The notes: generated from the sequence alone by a model not told the origin. A stretch of DNA of 64,000 nucleotides from Chryseobacterium formosense (GCF_900116415.1 NZ_FPAP01000001.1:186001-250000), one strand, 5' to 3'. Numbered from the stretch's first letter, positions 25,859-34,446 are shown. A program made the numbers and translations.

Positions 25859-26260
25859 ATGACAGCAACCATCCTTACCCAAACGTACAACTTTTCAGCG
25901 TACATGATTTATCTGCCAATCGTCATCACTTTGACTGTGCTTGTTTCTCAGTTTTTGTTTAAAAATTCTAAAACTTTTATGATCGATATTTTTCATCAGA
26001 AACAAGACATTGCAATGGCAACCAATTCACTGTTTAAAATCGGCTTTTACCTTTTAAATATTGGTTTTGCCCTTTGTATCATTGAGTTTTTCCAAATTGA
26101 AACGGTCGAGAGATTAGTCGTTGCTTTAAGCAAAAAAATTGGCGGATTCTCCATTTACCTCGGAATTATGATGCTTCTGAATCTTTTATTGTTTTTAAAA
26201 GGCCGTAAACATGCGATGAATAAAGATAAAATCAAAGACGAAGAAAGCTTAGAATCTTAA
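25859..26260 (+). CDS. Three-helix membrane protein of unknown function (pair B, copy 2)
   Basis: 133 aa, paralogue of the preceding protein, with the same order: helix, loop with DIFHQKQDIAMATNSLFK, helix FYLLNIGFALCIIEFF, amphipathic stretch ERLVVALSKKIGG, helix IYLGIMMLLNLLLFL. The tail is highly charged (GRKHAMNKDKIKDEESLES). The 7-nt spacing indicates co-transcription; a heterodimer of the two is plausible but inferred. Confidence 0.68.
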   Translation: MTATILTQTYNFSAYMIYLPIVITLTVLVSQFLFKNSKTFMIDIFHQKQDIAMATNSLFKIGFYLLNIGFALCIIEFFQIETVERLVVALSKKIGGFSIYLGIMMLLNLLLFLKGRKHAMNKDKIKDEESLES

Positions 26261-26279
26261 AGTTTAAAAATCAACCGTT

Positions 26280-26351
26280 ATGAAAAATTTAATCGTTTAT
26301 TTATTCCTCATTTTCTACTTTGGAGGAAGATCGAAAAGTCAGATGTTTTAA
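26280..26351 (+). CDS. 23-residue ORF resembling an isolated signal peptide
   Basis: Encodes MKNLIVYLFLIFYFGG followed by RSKSQMF and a stop: a Lys, a hydrophobic core and an S-Q end, exactly like a flavobacterial signal peptide with no mature protein. Its start region (TTTAAAAATCAACCGTTATGAAAA) resembles that of the gene at 26758 (TTTTAAAATCAAATGTTATGAAAA), so it looks like a genuine translation start. It may be the remnant of a lost secreted-protein gene or a translated leader; it ends 10 nt before the next ATG. Confidence 0.35.
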   Translation: MKNLIVYLFLIFYFGGRSKSQMF

Positions 26352-26361
26352 AATTATTGCC

Positions 26362-26739
26362 ATGAAAACTTTTTTAAAAATCGATTATTATCTTCAGTTG
26401 ACTGTATTTTTTGGTTATTTGGTTATTGGAATTCTGTATCAATTAATTGAAAACAATTTATTCTCAGTTTGGTTTAATTTCTATTTTGTAGTGGGGGGAG
26501 TTCAGTTGGTAAGCTATTTACTGAAAGTAATGATAAGATTTTGTACGGATCTATTCATAAAAATCTATGGAATTCTGATTTTACCGATATGGATATATTT
26601 ACTTTTAAACAAAATAAACTTCCCTCTCGATTTATTCTCTTTTATACCGGTCACCGGAATATTCTTGAGCCCAATAATGGCGGTTGCCTATTTATTTTAC
26701 TGTAGAGAAAAATCTAAAGATTTTTTAACGACCCTATAA
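26362..26739 (+). CDS. Four-helix membrane protein of unknown function (pair A, copy 2)
   Basis: 125 aa from ATG 26362 (MKTFLKIDYYLQL). An in-frame start at 26320 lies inside the small ORF and is rejected. Helices: LTVFFGYLVIGILY, FYFVVGGVQLVSYLLKVMI, IYGILILPIWIYLLL and FIPVTGIFLSPIMAVAYLFY. Similar in layout to the protein at 25070. No known family. Part of the run leading to the DCC-motif gene 18 nt downstream. Confidence 0.65.
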   Translation: MKTFLKIDYYLQLTVFFGYLVIGILYQLIENNLFSVWFNFYFVVGGVQLVSYLLKVMIRFCTDLFIKIYGILILPIWIYLLLNKINFPLDLFSFIPVTGIFLSPIMAVAYLFYCREKSKDFLTTL

Positions 26740-26757
26740 TTTTTAAAATCAAATGTT

Positions 26758-27570
26758 ATGAAAACCCTACAAAACCATACACTCATCTACGACAACGAAT
26801 GCCCCATGTGCAACATCTATTCTAAAGGTTTCATCAAAGCCGGAATGTTGGATCAAAAAGGTAGAGAAGCCTTTACAGAACTGAGTTTGAAGAACAAAAA
26901 CCTGATTGATTTTTATCGTGCAAAAAACGAAATTGCACTAGTCGATCATGAAAAGAATCAAGTGATTTACGGTTTAGATAGTTTATTACTAATCATCGGA
27001 AATTCCTTTCCAACATTAGAAAAAATTGCCAGAATACAACCTTTTTACTGGTTTTTTAAAAAGATCTATTCATTCGTTTCTTACAACAGAAAACAGATTA
27101 TCCCTTCTGCAAAAGATCATTCGGACGAAGCTTGTGTCCCTGATTTTAATTTGAAATACAGGCTGACTTATATTGCTTTCGTCGTAATTTTTTCTTCTTA
27201 TGTTTTGAGTATTTTCAGTTCAAAATTAGGTTTGAATTTAAATCAGAATTTCGGAAGAGAATTTGTAATTTGTTTAAGTCAAATCATTTGGCAAACTCTA
27301 TTTTTAAGAAGATATTTAAAAGTAAAATTATGGGATTATCTGGGAAATATGATGACGGTTTCATTAATCGGAACGTTGCTTTTAATTCCGGCTTTATTTT
27401 TAAATCTAAATCCAACTTTATCGGTTGTTTATTTTGGAATTGCCGTCTTCATCATGTTTTTAGAACATATCCGAAGATGTAAAATATTAAAATTAAATTT
27501 TCTCCCAACGATTTCATGGATGATCTTTAGAATGACGGTTTTGATTATTTTAATCTTATCAAACAAATAA
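26758..27570 (+). CDS. DCC1-like thiol-disulfide oxidoreductase domain fused to a membrane domain
   Basis: 270 aa. N-terminal DUF393/DCC motif YDNECPMC (Asp12, Cys15, Cys18; CxxC) in a thioredoxin-like domain of about 115 residues. The C-terminal part (from about 135) has four hydrophobic helices, which most DCC proteins lack. DCC domains are assumed to be redox-active; substrates are unknown. It follows the small membrane proteins and precedes a hairpin repeat and the DUF2071 gene. Confidence 0.8.
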   Translation: MKTLQNHTLIYDNECPMCNIYSKGFIKAGMLDQKGREAFTELSLKNKNLIDFYRAKNEIALVDHEKNQVIYGLDSLLLIIGNSFPTLEKIARIQPFYWFFKKIYSFVSYNRKQIIPSAKDHSDEACVPDFNLKYRLTYIAFVVIFSSYVLSIFSSKLGLNLNQNFGREFVICLSQIIWQTLFLRRYLKVKLWDYLGNMMTVSLIGTLLLIPALFLNLNPTLSVVYFGIAVFIMFLEHIRRCKILKLNFLPTISWMIFRMTVLIILILSNK

Positions 27571-27577
27571 TGTTGTA

Positions 27578-27626
27578 AAGAGTCCCGAAGGGACGATTTT
27601 CTAAAGGATAGGATGAAATCCTATCA
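27578..27626. repeat. REP-like pair of hairpins before the DUF2071 gene
   Basis: GTCCCGAAGGGAC and GATAGGAT-GAA-ATCCTATC in tandem, followed by a CAACCACCAACAA-type low-complexity stretch to 27660. GTCCCGAAGGGAC-type elements are widespread between genes in Bacteroidota. It may act as terminator or mRNA stabiliser here. Confidence 0.6.
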
Positions 27627-27677
27627 CCAACCACAACCACCAACAACCACCAACAATGAACCAAAAACCAAAACAAA

Positions 27678-28400
27678 ATGAAATTCCTAAAAGCCGAATG
27701 GCGAAAATTGGCAATCATCAACTACGAAATAAATCCTGAAATCCTCATGAAATATCTTCCAACAGGAACAGAACTCGATTTTTATCGGGAGAAATGCTAT
27801 GTGAGCCTTGTCGGATTCATGTTTTTGAATACCAAATTACTAGGACTGCCAATTCCTTTCCATCGCAATTTTGAAGAAGTAAATTTAAGATTTTATGTAA
27901 AGAAAAAAGAAGGCAATGATTGGAAGAGAGGAGTGGTTTTCATCAAAGAAATCGTTCCTAAATATGCCTTGAGTATCGTTGCAAATTCAATTTACCAGGA
28001 AAATTATAAAACCAGGAAAATGAAAAACGAAATGTATTACAGCGAGGATAATTTGATTATAAAATATTCATGGAAAGAAGATTACTGGAATTCCATACAG
28101 ATAAATGCTGAAAGCAAATCCCGAAAAATGGAAAACGAATCTGAATTTGAATTTATCACCGAACATTATTGGGGCTTCACGAAACGCGGAAATAAAACCT
28201 CAGAATATGAGGTCTGCCATCCAAAATGGGATTGGTATCCGGTGAAAGATCATCATTTGGAAATAGATTTCAAAAAGGTTTATGGAAAAGATTTTGAATG
28301 TTTAAATCACCAAAAGCCTTTGTCCGTTATGCTTGCAGAAGGCTCTGAAATTGAAGTCAGAATGAAAAAATATTTGATAGAACAGCCAAGTAAAAAGTAA
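27678..28400 (+). CDS. DUF2071 (YqjF-type) family protein
   Basis: 240 aa, no signal peptide. The DUF2071 pattern is clear: FLKAEWRKLAIINYEINPEILMKYLPTGTELD, CYVSLVGFMFLNTKLLGLPIPFHRNFEEVNLRFYV and a late EHYWGFTK ... YEVCHPKWDWYPV. No enzymatic activity is established for the family. It is often found near TIGR01777 epimerases, as here, in clusters that in other bacteria accompany photolyase/cryptochrome genes; none is present in this window. Confidence 0.85.
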   Translation: MKFLKAEWRKLAIINYEINPEILMKYLPTGTELDFYREKCYVSLVGFMFLNTKLLGLPIPFHRNFEEVNLRFYVKKKEGNDWKRGVVFIKEIVPKYALSIVANSIYQENYKTRKMKNEMYYSEDNLIIKYSWKEDYWNSIQINAESKSRKMENESEFEFITEHYWGFTKRGNKTSEYEVCHPKWDWYPVKDHHLEIDFKKVYGKDFECLNHQKPLSVMLAEGSEIEVRMKKYLIEQPSKK

Positions 28401-28442
28401 AAAGAGCCAAGTGGAAATGCTGAAAAGATATTTTTTATTCAA

Positions 28443-28475
28443 AAGAAAATCTTTGATTTTCAATCTCATGTGCTC
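28443..28475. repeat. Intergenic repeat with GAAAATC/GATTTTC dyad, copy 1
   Basis: AGAAAATCTTTGATTTTCA followed by ATCTCATGTGCTCT. A second copy is at 29499-29535 (AGAAAATCTTCGATTTTCA, AAACTAATGTGTTCT). The two flank the epimerase gene. Confidence 0.5.
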
Positions 28476-28529
28476 TAAAATATTCTCAATATATTTAACT
28501 GAAACTAATGTGACTAATGTGTTTAAACT

Positions 28530-28566
28530 CTCAATCTTAGCCTTAACCTCAATCTTAACCTCAAAA
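28530..28566. repeat. AACCTCAATCTT repeat just before the epimerase start
   Basis: Stuttering run of CTCAATCTTAGCC-TTAACCTCAATC-TTAACCTCA ending directly before ATG 28569. A related element forms the 3' end of the ABC ATPase gene at 38235-38266. Confidence 0.55.
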
Positions 28567-28568
28567 AA

Positions 28569-29462
28569 ATGAAAATCATCATCGCTGCCGGAACCGGATT
28601 TCTCGGTAAAAACCTTGAAAAATATTTTGCAGACAAAGGAAATGAAGTCTATATTTTAACCCGAAATCCAAAACGTAAAAATGAAATCCATTGGGATGCC
28701 AAAACTGTGGGTGAATGGAAAAATTGGGTTGAAAACTCTGATGTTTTAATCAATCTCACAGGAAAATCGGTCGATTGTCGTTACACAAAAAAAAATAAAA
28801 AAGAAATTCTCGCATCAAGAATTAACAGTACCAAAGTTCTTCAGGAAGCCATTGATTTATGTTTTAATAAACCAAAAATCTGGCTAAATTCAAGTTCGGC
28901 AACCATTTATACCCATTCCGAAACCCATTTAAATACAGAAGATAACGGAATCATCGGCGATGATTTTTCAATGAATATCTGCAAAAGCTGGGAAAAAGAA
29001 TTTTTTAAATCAAAAACAGAAAATGTACGAAAAGTAGCTTTACGAACTTCCATCGTTTTAGGGAATAATGGAGGAGCTTTTCAAAAGTTAAAAATGATCA
29101 CAAAACTCGGTTTGGGTGGAAAGCAGGGAAGAGGAAACCAAAACGTAAGCTGGATTCATATTGATGATTTTTGCAAAGCGATCCAACATATTATTGATAA
29201 TGAAAATATGTCTGGAATAATCAACGTAACTGCTCCAAATCCTTTGTCAAACGAAGAATTTATGATGAAATTAAGAAAAGAAATGAAAGTTCCATTTGGA
29301 TTAAATGCGCCTGTTTGGCAGTTAGAAATCGCTTCAATCTTCATGGGAACAGAGACCGAATTATTATTAAAAAGCCGAAATGTTTATCCTCAGAAATTAA
29401 TAAAAAGTGGCTTTGAATTTACTTATTCAAATATTGAATCTGCATTTAACGATTTGGTTTAA
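28569..29462 (+). CDS. TIGR01777 family NAD-dependent epimerase-like protein (SDR39U1 type)
   Basis: 297 aa extended SDR. Rossmann motif AAGTGFLGKNL at residues 6-16, then HWDAKTVGEWKNWVENSDVLINLTGKSVDCRYT, SSSATIYTH, VALRTSIVLGNNGGAFQKL, GNQNVSWIHIDDF and the DUF1731 C-terminal domain. The usual YxxxK pair is not conserved in the standard place, as is normal for this family, and no reaction is established. Probably in the same functional group as DUF2071 and the DCC protein. Confidence 0.88.
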   Translation: MKIIIAAGTGFLGKNLEKYFADKGNEVYILTRNPKRKNEIHWDAKTVGEWKNWVENSDVLINLTGKSVDCRYTKKNKKEILASRINSTKVLQEAIDLCFNKPKIWLNSSSATIYTHSETHLNTEDNGIIGDDFSMNICKSWEKEFFKSKTENVRKVALRTSIVLGNNGGAFQKLKMITKLGLGGKQGRGNQNVSWIHIDDFCKAIQHIIDNENMSGIINVTAPNPLSNEEFMMKLRKEMKVPFGLNAPVWQLEIASIFMGTETELLLKSRNVYPQKLIKSGFEFTYSNIESAFNDLV

Positions 29463-29498
29463 AAATAAAAAATAAACGGGATTAGAAACCCACGTAAT

Positions 29499-29535
29499 AG
29501 AAAATCTTCGATTTTCAAAACTAATGTGTTCTTTT
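29499..29535. repeat. Intergenic repeat with GAAAATC/GATTTTC dyad, copy 2
   Basis: AGAAAATCTTCGATTTTCA and AAACTAATGTGTTC, closely similar to 28443-28475. The remaining intergenic sequence to 29640 is AT-rich. Confidence 0.5.
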
Positions 29536-29640
29536 ATAAAGTGTGATAATAATCTTAAATTCTAATGTGTTTTAATCTTTTATGTCTTTTGTGGTTAAAA
29601 ATTTCCGCTGAAATATTAAATTAGCAAAAACTAAACTTCG

Positions 29641-31083
29641 ATGTTCATCAAACCAAAAACTAAAACCATATTTCTTTCCTCATTCCTCATATCATCCACT
29701 TTTTTTTCACAGGCTCACAATGTTTCGGAGGGCTACCAAAAACCAACTGATCCATTGGTTATTCAAAATCTTGAAAACTGGCAGGATTTAAAATTCGGAT
29801 TGTTCATGCATTGGGGAACGTACAGCCAATGGGGAATTGTCGAAAGCTGGAGCTTATGTCCAGAAGATGAATCATGGACACAAAGAAAATCCGAACACGG
29901 AAAATCTTACAATAAATATGTAGAAAACTACGAAAATCTTCAGACGACTTTCAATCCGACTCAATTTAATCCTCAAAAATGGGCAGATGCAGCAAAAAAG
30001 GCAGGAATGAAATATGTGGTCTTTACAACAAAGCATCACGATGGTTTTGTAATGTTCGATACGCAACAGTCTGATTACAAAATAACTTCTTCAAAAACCC
30101 CTTTCTCCAAAAATCCAAAATCGGATGTAACAAAAGAGATTTTCAATACATTCCGAAAAGAAGGCTTCAAAATCGGAGCTTATTTTTCAAAACCCGATTG
30201 GCATTCTGACGATTATTGGTGGTCGTATTTTCCGCCAAAAGACCGAAATGTGAACTACGATCCCAAAAAATATCCTGAAAGATGGAACAATTTCAAAAAA
30301 TTCACATTTAATCAATTAAATGAAATCACTTCAAATTACGGTAAAATCGATATTCTTTGGTTAGACGGAGGTTGGGTTCGTCCTTTCAACACCATCGATC
30401 CAAAAGTAGAATGGCAGAGAACCATCAAGGTGGAACAGGATATTGATATGGATAAAATAGGGATAATGGCTCGAAAAAATCAACCCGGAATTATCGTTGT
30501 AGACCGCACTGTTCCCGGAAAATGGGAAAATTATGTGACACCCGAACAAGCCGTTCCTGAGCACGCACTTTCTATCCCTTGGGAGAGCTGTATCACGATG
30601 GGTGATTCGTTTTCGTATGTTCCGAATGACAATTATAAATCCTCTCAAAAAATCATTGAAACTTTAGTTAAAATCATTTCCAGAGGTGGAAATTACCTAA
30701 TGAATATTGCTCCCGGACCCAACGGAGATTACGATGCAATTGTTTATCAAAGATTAAACGAAATCTCAACTTGGATGGATCACAATCAATCAGCGGTTTT
30801 TGAAACGAGAGCTGTCGCACCTTATCATGATGGGAGTTTTTATTACACACAAAGCAAAGACGGAAAAACGCTGAATATTTTTCACATTGAAGAAAAAACG
30901 AATTATCAAGCTCCGTCTACTCTGAATTTTATAATTCCTGAAACTTTTAAACCAAAATCATTAATAGTTTTAGGCTTAAAGAATAGAATTAAATGGAAAA
31001 AATCGGGTGATCTAATTGAAATTCAATTACCTGAAGACCGTAAAAAATTAAAATACACAACTGTAATTCAAATTAGTGAATAG
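29641..31083 (+). CDS. Secreted alpha-L-fucosidase, GH29
   Basis: 480 aa. Signal peptide MFIKPKTKTIFLSSFLISSTFFSQA. GH29 barrel signatures: LKFGLFMHWGTYSQWG, KWADAAKKAGMKYVVFTTKHHDGFVMFDT, FKIGAYFSKPDWH and IDILWLDGGW, whose Asp is the expected catalytic nucleophile, then SRGGNYLMNIAPGPNGDY. The C-terminal beta-sandwich is short. Removes fucose from glycans, probably in the periplasm; no T9SS tail. Followed by a GH3 gene, so the two may act on the same glycan, but no SusCD pair adjoins. Confidence 0.93.
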   Translation: MFIKPKTKTIFLSSFLISSTFFSQAHNVSEGYQKPTDPLVIQNLENWQDLKFGLFMHWGTYSQWGIVESWSLCPEDESWTQRKSEHGKSYNKYVENYENLQTTFNPTQFNPQKWADAAKKAGMKYVVFTTKHHDGFVMFDTQQSDYKITSSKTPFSKNPKSDVTKEIFNTFRKEGFKIGAYFSKPDWHSDDYWWSYFPPKDRNVNYDPKKYPERWNNFKKFTFNQLNEITSNYGKIDILWLDGGWVRPFNTIDPKVEWQRTIKVEQDIDMDKIGIMARKNQPGIIVVDRTVPGKWENYVTPEQAVPEHALSIPWESCITMGDSFSYVPNDNYKSSQKIIETLVKIISRGGNYLMNIAPGPNGDYDAIVYQRLNEISTWMDHNQSAVFETRAVAPYHDGSFYYTQSKDGKTLNIFHIEEKTNYQAPSTLNFIIPETFKPKSLIVLGLKNRIKWKKSGDLIEIQLPEDRKKLKYTTVIQISE

Positions 31084-31332
31084 TTGTGAACCATTTCTTT
31101 TTAAAATGACTTAGGAAATCGAAGCGTTAAGAAATTTTGAAAAAATTCCGTTAAGAAATTTCTACTGTTTGAGTGTCGGCAAAAATTATTGTTTATTTGT
31201 TAAAACGTTGTTTCCGACCGAGTTTAGAAATTTTAGGAAGTTTTTCAAAATTTTAGCGGAGAGTTCCAAGTCTTGAACTTTTGGTTCTTTTGTTTCAAGA
31301 CAAAAGAACAATTATTAACTCAAAATCATTTT
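31084..31332. repeat. Flavobacterial dispersed repeat reaching the GH3 start codon
   Basis: Contains TTTGAGTGTCGG (31168-31179), TTTCCGACCGAG (31210-31221), TTTTAGCGGAGAGTTCCAAG and TTTTGTTTCAAGACAAAAG (31288-31306, a dyad TTTTGT-TTCAAG-ACAAAA). Long elements with these tokens are frequent in Chryseobacterium genomes. An in-frame start at 31273 exists only because the repeat is open in that frame. Confidence 0.55.
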
Positions 31333-33996
31333 ATGAGCTATAAATTTAGATTTAAAATCACATTTATTTCATTGCTGAGTATGATATTTATTTCCGCTCA
31401 AAAACCTTTATACAAAAACCCGAAACAACCTATTGAAGCCAGAGTTCAGGATTTACTTAAACGCATGACGCCCGAAGAAAAATTCTGGCAATGCTTCATG
31501 ATTCCCGGAGATTTGGATAATGTTCCAAACGGTCAATATTCCAAGGGAATATTCGGATTGCAGGTAAGTGCAGGAAATCAGGGCGGTGGAGCTGCCGGAC
31601 AATTGCTGAAATATAATGCCAATGAAGATGCGGAAAGATTAGCCAAAAAAATCAATACCATTCAAAAATATTTTGTGGAAGAATCAAGATTAGGAATTCC
31701 GATTATCCCTTTTGATGAGGCTTTGCACGGATTGATGCGTGAAGGTGCGACGGCTTTTCCGCAGGCGATTGGTTTGTCGGCAACCTTCAATCCTGTGTTG
31801 ATGAAAGAAGTTTCGACAGCTATTGCCAAAGAATCAAAATTGAGGGGAATTCGTCAAATCTTGACTCCTGTGGTGAATCTGGCGAGCGACGTTCGATGGG
31901 GAAGAACTGAGGAAACGTATGGTGAAGATCCGTTTCTGACTTCGGTGATGGGTGTAAATTTTGTAAGTTCATTTGAAAATCAGAGAATTATTACTACTCC
32001 AAAACATTTTTTAGCGAATGTCGGCGAAGGTGGAAGAGATTCATATCCAATTCATTGGAGCAAAAGATATTTGGAGGAAACACATTTAATTCCTTTTCAA
32101 AAAGCCTTTAATCAGGGAAAAAGTCGTTCGGTCATGACTTCTTATAATTTGTTGGATGGAAGACCTTCAACGGCAAATCAATGGTTATTAACCGAAAAAT
32201 TAAAAAAAGATTGGAATTTCAAAGGTTTTGTGATCAGTGATGCAAGTGCGGTCGGTGGTGCAAATGTTCTCCATTTTACAGCAAAAGATTACGATGACGC
32301 TTCTGCACAGGCCATCAATGCAGGACTTGACGTGATTTTCCAGACAGAATATCAACATTATAAATTGTTTATTCCACCGTTTTTGGATGGAAGAATTTCG
32401 CAGGAAAGAATTGATGATGCGGTTTCGAGGGTTTTAAGAGCAAAATTTGAACTAGGTTTGTTTGAAAATCCTTACGTTTCTGATGCAGCTATTTCGGAAT
32501 TAAAGAAATTAAATCACAAACCATTAGCCGAAAAAACAGCAATTGAATCTTTTGTTTTGCTTCAAAATAATAATCAAACGCTTCCGATTTCGGAAAATAT
32601 TAAAAAGATTTTAGTGGTTGGAACAGATGCTGTTGATGCAAGATTAGGCGGTTATTCCGGACCAGGAAATAAGAAAGTGAGTATTTTGGATGGAATCAAA
32701 AATTTCACTAAAAATAAAAATATTGAAATCTATTATTCAAAAGGAATTGATTGGAATGTAAAGGAATTTACAACCGTTCCGAGTGAGTTTTTATCTTCTG
32801 AAAATCAAAAAGGTTTAAAAGGGAATTATTTTTCTAATTCAGATTTAAAAGGAAATCCCGCGTTTGAAAAACAGGACGGACAGTTGAATTTCAAATGGAC
32901 TTTATATTCTCCAAATCCTGAAAAACTGCAACCCGACAATTACAGCGTTCGTTGGATGGGAAAATTAGAAGCTCCAAATTCTGGAAAATATCAGCTTGGA
33001 TTACGTGGAAACGATGGTTTCAGATTATATTTAAATGGAAAATTAATGATTGACAATTGGGAAAAGTTGAGTTATTCAACCAAAACTGTTGACATAGATT
33101 TTGTGAAAGGTCAAAAATTTGATATTGTCATTGAATTTCATGAAAATAGAGGTGAAGCGAACATTGAACTGATTTGGAATTATGGCTTAAATGATTATCA
33201 GAAAGATTTTAATGATGCATTGAAATTAGCTAAAAATGCAGATTACATCATCGTCACAGCAGGAATTCATGAAGGTGAATTTCAGGATCGTTCTTCATTG
33301 AGCCTAGCCGGAAATCAGGAAGAATTTATTTACGAAGTTTCAAAATTAAATAAACCGACAACAGTTGTTTTGGTGGGTGGTTCTGCAATAAAAACTACGG
33401 ATTGGAAAGATAAGGTCGGAGCCATTTTAGATATTTGGTATCCCGGAGAAGAAGGTGGAAATGCCGTTGCAAAAGTGCTTTTCGGAGCAGAAAATCCATC
33501 CGGGAAATTGCCAATTACGTTTCCGATTGAGGAAGGGCAATTGCCTTTGACGTACAATCATCACCCGACAGGACGCGGAAATGATTATTATGATTTGAGC
33601 GGAGAACCTTTATATCCTTTTGGTTTTGGATTGAGCTATACGACTTTTGAAATTTCAGATTTACAATTAAATCAAACAAAGTATTCTGAAAACGAAACGA
33701 TTATTGCTAAAGTTAAAGTTAAAAATACAGGTTCAAAAGCGGGAAGTGAAGTTGTTCAATTATATGTAAAAGATTTGCTGGCTTCAGTTTCAAGACCGGT
33801 TATTGAGTTGAAAGATTTCCAAAAAGTAGTGTTAAAACCGGGAGAATCAAAGCAGATTTTGATTGAAGTTCCGGTTCAGGAATTGAAATTTTTAGATGAA
33901 AAAATGAATTGGATTGTAGAAAAAGGAACCTACAGAATCATGGTTGGAAATTCTTCAAAAAATCTTCCTTTAAAACAAAATATTGAAGTTCAGTAA
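31333..33996 (+). CDS. Secreted GH3 beta-glucosidase with PA14 domain
   Basis: 887 aa from ATG 31333 (signal peptide MSYKFRFKITFISLLSMIFISAQ); the longer frame from 31273 is encoded by a repeat and hides the signal peptide. GH3 N-domain contains HGLMREGATAFPQAIGLSATF, RWGRTEETYGEDPFL and KGFVISDAS with nucleophile Asp303. GH3 C-domain is interrupted by a PA14 domain at about 491-618 (GLKGNYFSNSDLKG ... RGNDGFRLYLNGKLMIDNW). Fibronectin-III-like domain at the end. PA14 inserts usually shape the active site for oligosaccharides. Exact sugar specificity unknown. Confidence 0.93.
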   Translation: MSYKFRFKITFISLLSMIFISAQKPLYKNPKQPIEARVQDLLKRMTPEEKFWQCFMIPGDLDNVPNGQYSKGIFGLQVSAGNQGGGAAGQLLKYNANEDAERLAKKINTIQKYFVEESRLGIPIIPFDEALHGLMREGATAFPQAIGLSATFNPVLMKEVSTAIAKESKLRGIRQILTPVVNLASDVRWGRTEETYGEDPFLTSVMGVNFVSSFENQRIITTPKHFLANVGEGGRDSYPIHWSKRYLEETHLIPFQKAFNQGKSRSVMTSYNLLDGRPSTANQWLLTEKLKKDWNFKGFVISDASAVGGANVLHFTAKDYDDASAQAINAGLDVIFQTEYQHYKLFIPPFLDGRISQERIDDAVSRVLRAKFELGLFENPYVSDAAISELKKLNHKPLAEKTAIESFVLLQNNNQTLPISENIKKILVVGTDAVDARLGGYSGPGNKKVSILDGIKNFTKNKNIEIYYSKGIDWNVKEFTTVPSEFLSSENQKGLKGNYFSNSDLKGNPAFEKQDGQLNFKWTLYSPNPEKLQPDNYSVRWMGKLEAPNSGKYQLGLRGNDGFRLYLNGKLMIDNWEKLSYSTKTVDIDFVKGQKFDIVIEFHENRGEANIELIWNYGLNDYQKDFNDALKLAKNADYIIVTAGIHEGEFQDRSSLSLAGNQEEFIYEVSKLNKPTTVVLVGGSAIKTTDWKDKVGAILDIWYPGEEGGNAVAKVLFGAENPSGKLPITFPIEEGQLPLTYNHHPTGRGNDYYDLSGEPLYPFGFGLSYTTFEISDLQLNQTKYSENETIIAKVKVKNTGSKAGSEVVQLYVKDLLASVSRPVIELKDFQKVVLKPGESKQILIEVPVQELKFLDEKMNWIVEKGTYRIMVGNSSKNLPLKQNIEVQ

Positions 33997-34102
33997 ATGT
34001 TGTTTAGAATGTTGGTATGATATATGTAATATTTATTTTAAATCTGAATGAATTTAATTGATAATGATTAATTCATTAAAGTCATTCAAAAAAGTAAAGG
34101 TC

Positions 34103-34366
34103 ATGAAAAAGTTATTTATATCAACAGTTTTATTGATAGGTTTATCAGCAACGGCATACGCGCAACAACGCCCGCCTGCACCGCCACATCCTTCGAAAAC
34201 GCAATTATACAACAGTAAACTGAGTGAATTAAATAAAAGGTATAATGCAGAAAAGAAAATGATTTTAAATCATCCTGTTGCAACCAAGAAAATGAAGCAG
34301 GATCAGCTTAGAGCATTAAATGAAAGATACCAGAATGAAAAACGTTTGCTGAGAACTGCTAAATAG
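34103..34366 (+). CDS. Small secreted protein with Pro-rich start and Lys/Glu-rich helix
   Basis: 87 aa from ATG 34103; an in-frame start 15 codons upstream is rejected because MKKLFISTVLLIGLSATAYAQ is a complete signal peptide. The mature part is QQRPPAPPHPSK followed by one long charged helix (LYNSKLSELNKRYNAEKKMIL ... LRALNERYQNEKRLL) that could form a coiled coil. Family not recognised. Followed by a terminator. Confidence 0.65.
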   Translation: MKKLFISTVLLIGLSATAYAQQRPPAPPHPSKTQLYNSKLSELNKRYNAEKKMILNHPVATKKMKQDQLRALNERYQNEKRLLRTAK

Positions 34367-34446
34367 ATATTTAAAATATTATTAAAGTGAAAATTTCAAT
34401 ATCTGTTCAGTTTTATGAGATTTTTAAATTAAAATAAAATTTATTG

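Noticed and set aside
31273..31332. Upstream extension of the GH3 protein
   Set aside because: The extension is encoded by a dispersed repeat and would bury a good signal peptide starting at 31333.
29641..33996. Polysaccharide utilisation locus around the GH29 and GH3 genes
   Set aside because: No SusC/SusD pair, sugar sensor or further glycosidase adjoins; two enzymes alone do not make a locus of this type.
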